Source: Rhodosalinus halophilus
GTDB taxonomy: Bacteria; Pseudomonadota; Alphaproteobacteria; Rhodobacterales; Rhodobacteraceae
DNA: 54,114 nucleotides
Reading direction: 5' to 3'
NCBI RefSeq assembly: GCF_003298775.1
Contig: NZ_QNTQ01000028.1
Location: 1-54,114, forward strand
The notes under the pieces were generated by a model, which did not search any database, was not told the DNA's origin, and saw only the letters and a list, made by a program, of their open reading frames with translations. Shown here one piece after another: positions 37,017 through 46,360 of the stretch (the first letter of the stretch is position 1; every line of letters begins with the position of its first letter). The translations under genes and the position numbers were made by a program.

Positions 37017-39945
37017 GCAGACGCACTCCCTCAGGGTCGTATTGCACGGGATCCTGCACGGTCGCCCGCAGCCGCCGCCCGCGCAGGTGATCGACCAGCA
37101 CCACCACCTCGCCGTGCCGCGCACGCCCATTGCGCAGAAATCCCAGCCCCAGCCAGCCGCCGAGGGCGACCGAAGGCGCCACGGAGGTGACGTAGCCCTC
37201 GGAGTTCTCGCGCACATGCGCCGCGCCTTCTGCGAAGACATGCGCGCCGGCGGTCATCCGGGCGCCCTCCTCCACGGGCCGCAAGCCGACAAGTTGTTCG
37301 CGATCCTCGCCCGAAAGCCCCTCGCGGGTGGCGGCGGCCTTGCCGATGCAGTCCTTCTTCGCGCTCACCATGCGTGCCATGCCGATATCGAAGGCCGTCG
37401 TGCGCCCGTGGATCTCGGCATGCGTGATGAAGCCCTTCTCCACCCGCAGCGCGTTCAGCGCCTCCATCCCGTAGGGCCCGCCGCCCAGCGCCTCGGCCCG
37501 CGTCAGCAATTCGTCGAAGAGCGCGGCGCCATAGCGCGCGGGCAGCGCGATCTCGTAGCCCTCCTCGCCGGAGAAGGAGATGCGGAAGAGCCGGCCCCCG
37601 ATCCCCTGCACCGTGACCTTACCGCAGGACATGAAGGGCCAGGCGTCCTTGTCGAGCCCGCCGTCGATCAGCCCGTCCAGAAGCTCGGCCGATCTCGGCC
37701 CGGCGACGGCGAACTGCGCCCACTGCTCCGTGACCGAGATCGGCCGCACGTCCCAGTCGGGGCGCAGCCCCTGCCGCACCCATTCCAGATGCGCCATCAC
37801 CTCGCCCGCCGCGGCGGTGGTCGTGGTCATCACGAAATGGGTTTCGCCAAACCGCGCGGTGGTGCCGTCGTCCATCACGTGCCCGTCCTCGCGCAGCATC
37901 AGGCCGTAGCGCACGCGGCCGGGCTTCAGCGTGGAGAAGGTATTGGTATACACGAAATCGAGAAAACGCGCCGCGTCAGCCCCTTGCACGTCGATCTTGC
38001 CGAGGGTCGAGACATCGGCCACCCCCACCGCCTCGCGCACCATCCGCGCCTCGCGCCGGCAGGCGGCCTCCCAGTCCTCGTCTCCTTGCGGGAAGTAGCT
38101 CGGCCGGTACCAGAGCCCCGCCTCGATCATCGGCGCGCCGCGCGCGCGGCTGGCCGCGTGGCTCGTGGTCAGGCGCTCGGGCGCGAAGCCCTTGCCCTGG
38201 GCGCCCGCGCCCATGGCGGCGATCGAGACCGGCACGTAGGGCGGGCGGAAGGTCGTCGTCCCCGTCTCGGGGATGCCCCGCCCCGTCGCCTCGGCCAGCA
38301 CGGCGAGCGCGGCGACGTTCGAATTCTTGCCCTGGTCCGGGGCCATCCCTTGCGTGGTGTAGCGCTTCATGTGCTCGACGGACGCGTAGTTCTCCTGCGC
38401 GGCGAGCTTCACGTCCTTCACGGTCACGTCGTTCTGGAAGTCGAGCCAGGCGCGGCCCCTCCCCTCCACCGCCCAGAGCGGGCGCAGGCGATACCGCGCG
38501 GCGTCGGCCTCGGGCGCCTCCATCGCCGGCGCCTGCATTCCCAGGTCCGCGAGCGCCGCGCCGGCGGCGCGCAGGCCGGCCTCGAGACAGCCGCGCGTCG
38601 AGAACTCGCCGGCGCAGGCGCCTGCGGGCGCGAGACCCGGCACGGCGCCGTCGGCGGGCACGAAGGCCGCGATCTCCTCGCGCCAGACCGGGCGGCCGTT
38701 CATGTGGCAGGTCAGATGCACGGCCGGGTTCCAGCCGCCCGAGACGGCGAGGCTCTCGACCGCGATGCGCTCCACGCGCCCGTCCTCGCAGCGGATCGTC
38801 ACCGCCTCGAGCCCGTGCCGTCCGCCGGCCGTGCCGGTCACCACCGCGCCGCGGAACATCCGCACGCCCGCGACCTCCGGCGCATCGGTGCGCGCGTCCA
38901 CCATCGCCGCGACGTGCACGCCGGCCGCGGCGAGGTCGCGCGCGGTGCGCTGCGCGTCGTCGTTGTTGCCGAAGACGACGACCGAACGCCCCGGCGCCAC
39001 GCCCCAGCGGTGCAGATAGCTGCGCATGGCCGAGGCCAGCATCACGCCGGGCCGGTCGTTGCCGGCGAAGGCCACGGGCCGCTCCAGCGCGCCCGCCGCG
39101 AGCACGGCCCGCTTCGCCGCGATGCGCCAGAAGCATTCGCGCGGCAGGCCTGGCGCGGGACGCGCCATATGCGCACTCACCCGCTCCAGCGCGCCATAGG
39201 TCCCCTGGTCGTAGGCGCCGGTGACCGTTGTCCGCGTCATGACCCGGACGTTGGGCATCTCGGCCAGCTCGGCCAGCACCACTGCGACCCAGGCCTGCGC
39301 CGGCTGACCTTCGACTCTCTCGTCTTCCGACAGAAGCCGCCCGCCCGGCTCCGGCCCCTCGTCGGCGAGGATCACCTCCGCGCCCGCGCGGCCCGCCGCC
39401 AGCGCGGCCATCAGCCCCGCGGGCCCCGCACCGATCACCAGCAGGTCGCAGAAGGCGAAGGCCTTCTCGTAAGGGTCCGGGTTATGCTCGCCCGACAGCA
39501 CCCCCAGCCCCGCCGCCCGCCGGATCCCGGGCTCGTAAAGCTTCTCCCAGAAGGCGCGGGGCCACATGAAGGTCTTGTAGTAGAATCCCGCGCCGAGGAA
39601 GGGCGCGAAGAGATCGTTGACCGCCATCAGGTCGAAATGCACCGAGGGCCAGGCGTTCTGCCCATAGGCCTCGAGCCCCTCGAAGACCTCCTGCACCGTC
39701 GCGCGCACGTTGGGTTCCCGGTCCGCGCCGCGGCCGACGGTGACGAGCGCGTTGGGTTCCTCCGAGCCGGCCGTCATCACCCCGCGCGGCCGGTGATACT
39801 TGAAGCTGCGCCCCATCACCCGGACGCCGTTGGCCAGAAGCGCCGCGGCCAGCGGCTCGCCCGCCCGCCCGCGATAGTCGCGCCCGTCGAAGCGGAAGCG
39901 GACCTCTTCGGCGCCCGCGTTGCGGCCCCTGCCCGGCAGCCTCAT
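37009..39945 (-). CDS. soxA: Sarcosine oxidase alpha subunit
   Basis: A 978-residue alpha subunit of sarcosine oxidase, which oxidatively demethylates sarcosine to glycine and passes the methyl to tetrahydrofolate. It begins with a small 2Fe-2S-like domain (RFRFDGRDYRGRAGEPLAAALLANG). The NAD/FAD domain follows (LLVIGAGPAGLMAAL). The C-terminal third is a folate-binding aminomethyltransferase (T-protein) domain (ISFSGEEGYEIALP, YGMEALNALRVEKGFI). It overlaps the delta subunit (ATGA) and the gamma subunit. This soxA is unrelated to the sulfur-oxidation cytochrome soxA at 14728-15573. Confidence 0.95.
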   Translation of the reverse strand: MRLPGRGRNAGAEEVRFRFDGRDYRGRAGEPLAAALLANGVRVMGRSFKYHRPRGVMTAGSEEPNALVTVGRGADREPNVRATVQEVFEGLEAYGQNAWPSVHFDLMAVNDLFAPFLGAGFYYKTFMWPRAFWEKLYEPGIRRAAGLGVLSGEHNPDPYEKAFAFCDLLVIGAGPAGLMAALAAGRAGAEVILADEGPEPGGRLLSEDERVEGQPAQAWVAVVLAELAEMPNVRVMTRTTVTGAYDQGTYGALERVSAHMARPAPGLPRECFWRIAAKRAVLAAGALERPVAFAGNDRPGVMLASAMRSYLHRWGVAPGRSVVVFGNNDDAQRTARDLAAAGVHVAAMVDARTDAPEVAGVRMFRGAVVTGTAGGRHGLEAVTIRCEDGRVERIAVESLAVSGGWNPAVHLTCHMNGRPVWREEIAAFVPADGAVPGLAPAGACAGEFSTRGCLEAGLRAAGAALADLGMQAPAMEAPEADAARYRLRPLWAVEGRGRAWLDFQNDVTVKDVKLAAQENYASVEHMKRYTTQGMAPDQGKNSNVAALAVLAEATGRGIPETGTTTFRPPYVPVSIAAMGAGAQGKGFAPERLTTSHAASRARGAPMIEAGLWYRPSYFPQGDEDWEAACRREARMVREAVGVADVSTLGKIDVQGADAARFLDFVYTNTFSTLKPGRVRYGLMLREDGHVMDDGTTARFGETHFVMTTTTAAAGEVMAHLEWVRQGLRPDWDVRPISVTEQWAQFAVAGPRSAELLDGLIDGGLDKDAWPFMSCGKVTVQGIGGRLFRISFSGEEGYEIALPARYGAALFDELLTRAEALGGGPYGMEALNALRVEKGFITHAEIHGRTTAFDIGMARMVSAKKDCIGKAAATREGLSGEDREQLVGLRPVEEGARMTAGAHVFAEGAAHVRENSEGYVTSVAPSVALGGWLGLGFLRNGRARHGEVVVLVDHLRGRRLRATVQDPVQYDPEGVRLRG

Positions 39946-40208
39946 GCCGTGCCCTCCCCGCGCGCGAGCCGCACGTCGGCGATCGAATGCGTCACCGTAT
40001 CCCGCGTCACCACCAGCCAGGCGCCGCAGCCCGCCGCGTGCTGCCAGAGGTCGCGCGTCTCGCCCGCCGGGTTCGCACGGTTGTGCAGGTAGTCGTCCCA
40101 GTCGGCCGACCACGCCTCGGTCGCCGGCCGGTCGAGCGCCACCGCCGCCCCCTTGTAGGTGAACTCGCGCCGGTCGCGTTCGCCGCAAAGCGGACATCTC
40201 AGTCGCAT
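39942..40208 (-). CDS. soxD: Sarcosine oxidase delta subunit
   Basis: An 88-residue delta subunit with the zinc-binding start MRLRCPLCGERDRREFTYKG, then DYLHNRANPAG and LWQHAAGCGAWLVVTRDTVTH. The paired cysteines C5/C8 and the later H/C bind zinc in the known structure. Its stop overlaps the alpha-subunit start (ATGA). It is unrelated to the sulfur-oxidation cytochrome SoxD. Confidence 0.95.
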   Translation of the reverse strand: MRLRCPLCGERDRREFTYKGAAVALDRPATEAWSADWDDYLHNRANPAGETRDLWQHAAGCGAWLVVTRDTVTHSIADVRLARGEGTA

Positions 40209-40304
40209 GAGCACCCCACCCGGCCTGGTCCCGCGTCCTTCAACGGTCCCCAAATACCCATTCCGGACCCCGCGGCCTGTCGCTGCCGGCAGGGCGGCGC
40301 GCCG

Positions 40305-41558
40305 TCAGTGCAAGTTGTGCTGCGCACCGGTCCCCTCCTCGTCCATGAGCCCGCGTCCCGTCGCGAAGCGATCCAGCCGGTAGCGCGCGGCGGGCGGGTG
40401 ATGCCGGTCGGTCGCGATCAGATGCGCGAAGGAAAAGCCCGAGCCCGGCACCGCCTTGAAGCCGCCGTAGCACCAGCCGCAGTTGAGATAGAGCCCGGCC
40501 ACGGGCGCGCGGTCGATGATCGGCGAGCCGTCCGGCGTCATGTCCATGATGCCGCCCCAGGAGCGCAGCACCTTCGCCTTGCCGATCATCGGCATCAGCG
40601 TCATCCCCGCCTCCATCACGTGCTCGACCATCGGCAGGTTCCCCCGCGCGGCGTAGGAGGCGTAGAAGTCGAGGTCGCCCCCGAAAACCAGCCCGCCCTT
40701 GTCGGACTGGCTGATGTAGAAATGCCCCATGCCGAAGCTCACGACGTGGTCGATCACGGGCTTGAGCCCCTCGGTCACGAAAGCCTGGAGCACATGGCTC
40801 TCGATCGGCAGGCGCAGCCCCGCCATCGCGGCCACCTGGCTGGAGCGGCCGGCGACGACGATCGCCACCTTCTTCGCGCGGATCGCGCCGCGCGTGGTCT
40901 GCACGCCCGTGACGCGGCCCTGTTCGACGTCGATGCCCGTGACCTCGCAGTTCTGGATCAGGTCCACGCCGCGCGCGTCCGCGCCGCGCGCGTAACCCCA
41001 GGCCACCGCGTCGTGGCGCGCCGTGCCGCCGCGCGGGTGGTAGAGCCCGCCGTAGATCGGGAAGCGCGTGTTCTCGAAGTCGAGGTAGGGCAGCAGCTTA
41101 CGCACACCCTCGCGGTCGAGCAGGATCGCGTCGTCGCCCTGGTTCACCATGGCGTTGCCGCGGCGGGCGAAGGCGTCGCGCTGCCCGTCCGAGTGGAAGA
41201 GGTTGATGAGCCCCCGCTGCGAATGCATCACGTTGAAGTTGAGCTCTTCCTCCATCCCCTCCCAGAGCTTCAGGGAGTGCGAGTAGAACTCCGAGTTGCC
41301 CGGCAGGAAGTAGTTGGCCCGCACGATCGTCGTGTTGCGGCCCACGTTGCCGCCGCCCAGGTAGCCCTTCTCCAGCACCGCGACATTGGTGATCCCGTGC
41401 TCCTTGGCGAGGTAGAAGGCCGTGGCGAGCCCGTGACCGCCGCCGCCGACGATCACCACGTCGTAGTCGGATTTCGGCTCCGGATCCCGCCAGTGCGGGG
41501 CCCATCCCCGGTTGCCGGTCAGCCCCTCGCGGAGCACGCGGAATCCCGAAAAGCGCAT
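40305..41558 (-). CDS. soxB: Sarcosine oxidase beta subunit
   Basis: A 417-residue FAD/FMN-binding beta subunit that holds the sarcosine dehydrogenation site. The dinucleotide motif is VVIVGGGGHGLATAFYLAKEHG, followed by EKGYLGGGNVGRNTTIVRANY, where the family binds flavin. The C-terminal SWGGIMDMTPDGSPIID and CGWCYGGFKAVPGSG blocks are intact. I chose the ATG at 41558 (MRFSGFRVLREGL); upstream codons are Arg-rich. It heads soxBDAG and diverges from a flavodoxin-like gene across 215 bases. Confidence 0.95.
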   Translation of the reverse strand: MRFSGFRVLREGLTGNRGWAPHWRDPEPKSDYDVVIVGGGGHGLATAFYLAKEHGITNVAVLEKGYLGGGNVGRNTTIVRANYFLPGNSEFYSHSLKLWEGMEEELNFNVMHSQRGLINLFHSDGQRDAFARRGNAMVNQGDDAILLDREGVRKLLPYLDFENTRFPIYGGLYHPRGGTARHDAVAWGYARGADARGVDLIQNCEVTGIDVEQGRVTGVQTTRGAIRAKKVAIVVAGRSSQVAAMAGLRLPIESHVLQAFVTEGLKPVIDHVVSFGMGHFYISQSDKGGLVFGGDLDFYASYAARGNLPMVEHVMEAGMTLMPMIGKAKVLRSWGGIMDMTPDGSPIIDRAPVAGLYLNCGWCYGGFKAVPGSGFSFAHLIATDRHHPPAARYRLDRFATGRGLMDEEGTGAQHNLH

Positions 41559-41714
41559 GTCCCTCTCCCGATACCGGCCGCGACTGAACCATCCTCTCAG
41601 CCGCTTAGCAATGCGGCGCCGTCGCCGCCGTCTCGCTTTTCGACATTTGCGGGTCGATGCGCGACAGACCTCTCGGAACGCCCGGCCAAGTGTCTGCGTT
41701 TTGCGCGGGGTCAA

Positions 41715-41734
41715 GGCGCGCTCCGGAGCGCGCC
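41715..41734. promoter_or_regulatory. Perfect 20-bp palindrome in the sarcosine oxidase-flavodoxin divergent region
   Basis: GGCGCGCTCC followed directly by GGAGCGCGCC is a perfect 20-base palindrome without spacer, 39 bases before the flavodoxin-like ATG and 156 bases upstream of sarcosine oxidase beta. Position and symmetry suit a dimeric repressor or activator site; GC-rich chance symmetry is possible. Confidence 0.4.
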
Positions 41735-41773
41735 GTCAGTCTGAGCCCCGCGAGAAAGGCGAAAGGTATCGGG

Positions 41774-42277
41774 ATGTCCGGCGTCATCATCTGCTATTCC
41801 TTCAGCGGCACCACCGCCAAGCTCTGCGACCGGCTGGCGAAAGAGACAGATGCCACGCTGCACCGGATCGAGGCGGGTGGCCCGGGGCCCGGCGCCCTGG
41901 GCTACGCGGTCTGGGGATTTCGCGCGATGACCGGGATGGGGGACGCGCCCGACGCGCCGCCGCCGGATGTCGCGCGCGGGGCGGACTGGGCCGCGCTCGC
42001 CGCCCCGGTCTGGATCGGCCGCGCGGCGCTTCCGCTGCGCAAGTGGCTGGAGGCGACGCCGACGCTGCCCGACCGGCTGGGGCTCGTGCTGACCAGCGAC
42101 GCCGCCAATCATCCCGGCCCCGCCTTCACCGAACTCGGCCGCCTCGCGGGGGTCGAGGACGCGCCGCGGCTGCACCTGACGCGCAAGACCGTCGAGGCCG
42201 GGGGCGGCGACACCGAGATCGCGGCCTTCCTCGACGCGCTGACCAAGGCGGGCGAGGAGACGGGCGAAGAGGCCTGA
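41774..42277 (+). CDS. Flavodoxin-like protein
   Basis: A 167-residue flavodoxin-fold protein with an FMN phosphate-loop sequence near the N-terminus (IICYSFSGTTAKLCDRL, residues 4-20), ADWAALAAPVWIGRAALPLRKWLE in the middle and a C-terminal helix. It likely binds FMN and acts as a small electron carrier or quinone-reductase-like protein. The ATG at 41774 is preceded by GAAAGGTATCGGG. It converges on glutamate dehydrogenase with 13 bases between stops. Confidence 0.82.
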   Translation: MSGVIICYSFSGTTAKLCDRLAKETDATLHRIEAGGPGPGALGYAVWGFRAMTGMGDAPDAPPPDVARGADWAALAAPVWIGRAALPLRKWLEATPTLPDRLGLVLTSDAANHPGPAFTELGRLAGVEDAPRLHLTRKTVEAGGGDTEIAAFLDALTKAGEETGEEA

Positions 42278-42290
42278 GACGCCGGAGCGG

Positions 42291-43727
42291 TCAGAGCCCC
42301 TTGGCCTGATAGCTCGCCGCGACCCGCTCGATGGAGACCAGATAGGCGGCGGTCCGCAGATCGGCCACCTCCTCGCGGTCGTGCCAGACCTCGCGCATCG
42401 ACTGGTAGGCGGTGCGCATCGTGTCGTCGAGGCCCGAGCGCACCAGCTCGAGCTCGTCCGCGCCGCGCAGATACTTCTTCTTGAAGTCGGGCGAGAGGTT
42501 CCAGGCGTCGCCCAGCATGTGGTCGAGCCGCTCGAGTTCGCGCAGGATGAGTTCGTGTCGCGCCTCCTCCTGCCGCCGCTGGAGCCGGCCGAAGCGGATG
42601 TGGCTGAGGTTCTTCACCCACTCGAAGTAGCTCACCGTCACGCCGCCCGCGTTGGCGTACATGTCGGGAATGATGATCGTGCCCTTGCGGCGCAGGATCT
42701 CGTCCGCGGCTGCGGTGACGGGTCCGTTCGCCGCCTCGATGATGAGCGGCGCCTTGATGCGCTCGGCGTTCTCGCGGTGAATGACGCCTTCGAGCGCGGC
42801 GGGGATCAGGATGTCGCACTCCGCTTCGAGCACCTCTGCCCCTTCGGCGGAATGCGTGGCGTCTGGAAAGCCGGTCACGCCGCCGTGGCGCAGGATCCAC
42901 TCGCGCACCGCGTGGCAGTCGATGCCCTCGGGATTGTAGAGCGCGCCGTCGCGCTCGATGATGCCTGTGAGCTTCGCGCCGTCCTCGCCGCACAGGAAGC
43001 TCGCCGCGTGGAAGCCCACGTTGCCAAGACCCTGCACGATCACGCGCTTGCCCTCGAGCCCGCCGTCGAGCCCGGCCGCGGCCACGTCCTCGGGGTGGCG
43101 GAAGAACTCGCGCAGGGCGAACTGCACGCCGCGGCCCGTGGCCTCCACCCGGCCCGCGATGCCGCCGCCGTTGAGCGGCTTGCCGGTGACGCAGGCGCGG
43201 GCGTTGATGTCGGTCGTGTGCATCCTGTTGTACTGATCCGCGATCCAGGCCATCTCGCGCTCCGAGGTGCCCATGTCGGGCGCGGGCACGTTCTGCGCGG
43301 GATTGATGAGATCACGCTTGATGAGCTCGTAGGCGAAGCGGCGCGTGATCCGCTCCAGCTCTTCCTCGTCATACTCGCGCGGGTCAATGCACAGGCCGCC
43401 CTTGGAGCCGCCGAAGGGCGCCTCGACCAGGGCGCATTTGTAGGTCATCAGCGCCGCCAGCGCCTCGACCTCGTCCTGGTTGACGGCGAGCGCGTAGCGG
43501 ATGCCGCCCTTGACCGGCTCGAGATGTTCGGAATGCACCGAGCGGTAGCCGGTGAAGGTGTGGATGCGCCCGCGCAGGCGCACCCCGAACCGCACCGTGT
43601 AGGTCGCGTTGCAGACGCGGATCTTCTGCTCCAGCCCCGGCGGCAGGTCCATCAGCGCCACGGCGCGGTTGAACATCAGGTCCACGCTCTCGCGGAATGT
43701 CGGCTCGGCGGCGGCAGCCTGTGCCAT
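42291..43727 (-). CDS. Glu/Leu/Phe/Val dehydrogenase family protein, probable glutamate dehydrogenase
   Basis: A 478-residue amino acid dehydrogenase. The substrate domain has VKGGIRYALAVNQDEVEALAALMTYKCALVEAPFGGSKGG, with the probable catalytic lysine K109. The NAD(P) domain has VIVQGLGNVGFHAA. The family length and VPAPDMGTSEREMAWIADQY point to glutamate dehydrogenase, joining 2-oxoglutarate and ammonia; cofactor preference cannot be decided here. Nearness to sarcosine oxidase hints at amine nitrogen turnover, but they are separate transcripts. Confidence 0.92.
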   Translation of the reverse strand: MAQAAAAEPTFRESVDLMFNRAVALMDLPPGLEQKIRVCNATYTVRFGVRLRGRIHTFTGYRSVHSEHLEPVKGGIRYALAVNQDEVEALAALMTYKCALVEAPFGGSKGGLCIDPREYDEEELERITRRFAYELIKRDLINPAQNVPAPDMGTSEREMAWIADQYNRMHTTDINARACVTGKPLNGGGIAGRVEATGRGVQFALREFFRHPEDVAAAGLDGGLEGKRVIVQGLGNVGFHAASFLCGEDGAKLTGIIERDGALYNPEGIDCHAVREWILRHGGVTGFPDATHSAEGAEVLEAECDILIPAALEGVIHRENAERIKAPLIIEAANGPVTAAADEILRRKGTIIIPDMYANAGGVTVSYFEWVKNLSHIRFGRLQRRQEEARHELILRELERLDHMLGDAWNLSPDFKKKYLRGADELELVRSGLDDTMRTAYQSMREVWHDREEVADLRTAAYLVSIERVAASYQAKGL

Positions 43728-44064
43728 GCGCTCCTCCCTGTTGTCTTCCCGCGCGCGCAGTCCTCGCTGCGTCGCGCGACTCCCGCCGCGAGCCTAGGAC
43801 GCAAAGGCGCCGGGGCGCGATGCTTTTCTTGCCGAGTCGCACCGGGCGGCGGTCTCGGCCCGCGCATGTCCGCGAACGGGCGACAATGGGAAGAGGTTTC
43901 GCGCACCGGACACCAGCGGGGAACAAATCCCCGAAATACTTGGCGTTTTCGCCACAATTTGGCCCGGTTTCCATGTCACCAGACTCGTTGCGGAGTGGAC
44001 CCTGACAGAAGTTCCGGGCCGCATCGCGAGGCGTGGGGGCGCTGACAGAGCCGGGGTAACGGTC
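43728..44064. other. Divergent intergenic region, glutamate dehydrogenase / Tad genes
   Basis: These 337 bases hold no supported gene. The part near the Tad genes (about 43900-43990) is more AT-rich (GGGGAACAAATCCCCGAAATACTTGGCG) and includes a GGGGA-ACAAA-TCCCC hairpin, so promoters for both sides probably lie here. No full CtrA site (TTAA-N7-TTAA) was seen. Confidence 0.5.
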
Positions 44065-45819
44065 ATGACGGTCAAGTGCACTCGGGCTGAAGCCCGGTCC
44101 CGCCAACGCACGCGCGCCATTCGTCGCCTGCTGCACCGCCGACTCGCCCGCTTCGGGCGCGACGAAAGCGGAGCGCTGGCGATCTGGTCGCTGTTCATGC
44201 TCATGATGATGATGATGGTCGGCGGCCTCGGCATCGACTTCATGCTCAACGAGATGCGTCGGACGCAGCTGCAGGGCACCCTCGACCGCGCGGTGCTGGC
44301 CGCGGCGGACCTCGATCAGACCCTTTCGCCCCAGTCGGTCGTCCAGGACTATTTCGACAAGGCCGGTCTCGGCGGCGATCTGATCAGCGTCACGCCGGTC
44401 AGCGGGCTGAACTTCCGCACCGTCTCGGCGCAGGCGGCGACGGAGAGCAATCCCATTCTTCTCCATATCCTCGGCGTGGACAAGCTGCGCGCGCCGGCAG
44501 CCGGCACCGCCGAGGAGGTGATCCCCAACACCGAGATCTCGCTGGTGCTCGACATCTCGGGCACCATGCGGTGGAACAACCGCATGACCAACCTCAAGCC
44601 CGCCGCCCGGGACTTCATCTCGACGGTGCTCTCGGGCGACGCGGCCAGCACGACCTCGATCAACATCGTGCCCTACGCCGGCCAGACCAACCCGGGCCCG
44701 GAGATGTTCGAATATCTCCAGGGCGTGCGGTACGGCAGCACCGGCGAGGACCACTTCCCCGAGTGGGAACAGGACATCTCGAACATCGTCATCTACTTCG
44801 ACCGGGACCACGACGACGAGCTCGACTACGCGGCCAAGATCGAGGGATATCCCGACAGCGACGTGGCCGAGTTCAACAAGGACGACGTCGACAGCTACTT
44901 CGAGTCGGTCACCGAATACCTCGCGCGCACCCAGCCCGAGCTCGAGGACGCGGCCGCCGCCTTCGGCGTGTCCATCAAGGGCGGGCAGGCCGAAACGGAG
45001 TTCTTCAGCGTCGACGGCACGCCGCTGCAGGGCGATCCGATGAACAACGGCAAGGGCCCGGACATCGAACTCAACTTCAGCGACTTCTATGCCGAGGTCA
45101 TGCCGCAGGTCTCCTCCTGTCTCGAGATCGAGGAGTCCGATTTCGACAGCATCGGCCTGCTCCCCAATGGACGCCCGCAGGTTCCGCACTTCATGAACTG
45201 GACGATCGCGGCGAACGTGATGGACTGGGGCTGGTGCCCCGAGGACGACACGCGCATCCAGTACGCGCAGAACGACGAGGCGGCGCTGCACGACTTCATC
45301 ACCAACCTGCGGATGCACGACGGCACGGGCACGCACTATGCGATGAAGTGGGGGCTTGCGCTGCTCGATCCCGACACGCAGCCGGCCTTCGAGCATCTGA
45401 GCACGGCGGGCCAGGTGCCCGAGCAGTTCAAGACCCGGCCGTCGGCCTGGAACGAGGAAGGCTGGACCAAGGTGATCGTGCTGATGACCGACGGCCAGAT
45501 CACCCAGCAGGTCCGCCCGACCGCTCCGCTGGATCCTGAAAACGCGAGCGTCGAGCTGAAGAACCAGCCGAACTCCGCCAGCCAGCAGATCAGCAGCGCC
45601 TCGACCAACGTCCAGAGCTTCTACGATCAGTGCAACCTGGCCAAGGCCAACGGCGTGACGGTCTACACCATCGCCTTCGAGGCGCCTTCGGCCGCGCAGC
45701 AGCAGATGGCCAACTGCGCCTCCTCGCCTGCGCATTACTTCAACGTCCAGGATCTGGAGATCGCAGACGCCTTCAACGCGATCGCGCGCCAGATCAATCA
45801 GCTGAGGCTGACCCAATGA
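44065..45819 (+). CDS. tadG: TadG-like pseudopilin/vWA domain protein
   Basis: A 584-residue protein with a cytoplasmic basic N-terminus, a TadE-like motif (RDESGALAIWSLFMLMMMMMVGG), one transmembrane helix (about 37-58) and a large extracytoplasmic vWA domain. The MIDAS is D163-I-S165-G-T167, with Thr where Ser is usual in DxSxS; TDGQITQQ carries the later metal region. TadG proteins belong to Flp/Tad pilus loci. The next gene overlaps its stop (ATGA). The core Tad ATPase and secretin are not in the window. Confidence 0.82.
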   Translation: MTVKCTRAEARSRQRTRAIRRLLHRRLARFGRDESGALAIWSLFMLMMMMMVGGLGIDFMLNEMRRTQLQGTLDRAVLAAADLDQTLSPQSVVQDYFDKAGLGGDLISVTPVSGLNFRTVSAQAATESNPILLHILGVDKLRAPAAGTAEEVIPNTEISLVLDISGTMRWNNRMTNLKPAARDFISTVLSGDAASTTSINIVPYAGQTNPGPEMFEYLQGVRYGSTGEDHFPEWEQDISNIVIYFDRDHDDELDYAAKIEGYPDSDVAEFNKDDVDSYFESVTEYLARTQPELEDAAAAFGVSIKGGQAETEFFSVDGTPLQGDPMNNGKGPDIELNFSDFYAEVMPQVSSCLEIEESDFDSIGLLPNGRPQVPHFMNWTIAANVMDWGWCPEDDTRIQYAQNDEAALHDFITNLRMHDGTGTHYAMKWGLALLDPDTQPAFEHLSTAGQVPEQFKTRPSAWNEEGWTKVIVLMTDGQITQQVRPTAPLDPENASVELKNQPNSASQQISSASTNVQSFYDQCNLAKANGVTVYTIAFEAPSAAQQQMANCASSPAHYFNVQDLEIADAFNAIARQINQLRLTQ

Positions 45820-46349
45820 GCTGGCAGATGTCCCACTGGCTCCGTCGCTTCCGGCGGGAGGAGCAGGGCGCCATGACGGTCGAGTTCGCCCTGTGGTTCC
45901 CCTTCTTTCTCGTGTTCCTTTATGCGTCCTTCGAGCTCGGCCTGATGACGATGCGGCAGGCCATGCTCGAGCGGGGGCTGGACATCGCCGTGCGCGACAT
46001 CCGGCTCGGCACCGGATCGGCGCCGCAGCACGACGAGATCAAGACCGCGATCTGCGACAACGCCATCGTGCTTCCCGGCTGCGAGAACAACCTGCGGCTC
46101 GAGATGATCCGCACCGACATGCGCGACTGGCAGTCCCTGCCCAACGATGTCGACTGCACGGACAAGTCCGAGGAAGTGAAGCCGGTGCGCCAGTTCGTTC
46201 CCGGCACGTCCAACCAGCTGATGCTGCTGCGCGCCTGCCTCAAGGTCAGCCCGCTTTCGCCCACCAGCAAGCTGGTGGAAAACATGAAGACGGACGGCGC
46301 AGGCGATGTCGCCATCGTGCTGACCTCCGCCTTCGTGCAGGAACCGTGA
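45816..46349 (+). CDS. tadE: TadE-like pilus assembly protein
   Basis: A 177-residue TadE-family minor pseudopilin. It begins with a basic segment, then EEQGAMTVEFALWFPFFLVFLYASFELG with the conserved TVEFAL processing/helix motif (residues 18-46). Two cysteine-containing stretches follow in the exported part (AICDNAIVLPGCENN, DVDCTDKS). Its ATG overlaps the tadG stop, so translation is coupled. Confidence 0.82.
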   Translation: MSWQMSHWLRRFRREEQGAMTVEFALWFPFFLVFLYASFELGLMTMRQAMLERGLDIAVRDIRLGTGSAPQHDEIKTAICDNAIVLPGCENNLRLEMIRTDMRDWQSLPNDVDCTDKSEEVKPVRQFVPGTSNQLMLLRACLKVSPLSPTSKLVENMKTDGAGDVAIVLTSAFVQEP

Positions 46350-46360
46350 GGAGAACGGCC

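Noticed and set aside
35103-37190. A 695-codon open frame on the plus strand
   Set aside because: Antisense to dnaG and soxG, low-complexity Arg/His/Ala composition, no ribosome site. It is a high-GC shadow.
36730-40092. A 1120-codon open frame on the plus strand
   Set aside because: It lies antisense to the sarcosine oxidase alpha subunit, whose domains are unmistakable. The plus-strand translation is His/Arg/Pro-rich with no recognisable motif; high GC suppresses stop codons.
43728-44064. CtrA-type binding site before the Tad genes
   Set aside because: No TTAA-N7-TTAA pattern occurs in this region.
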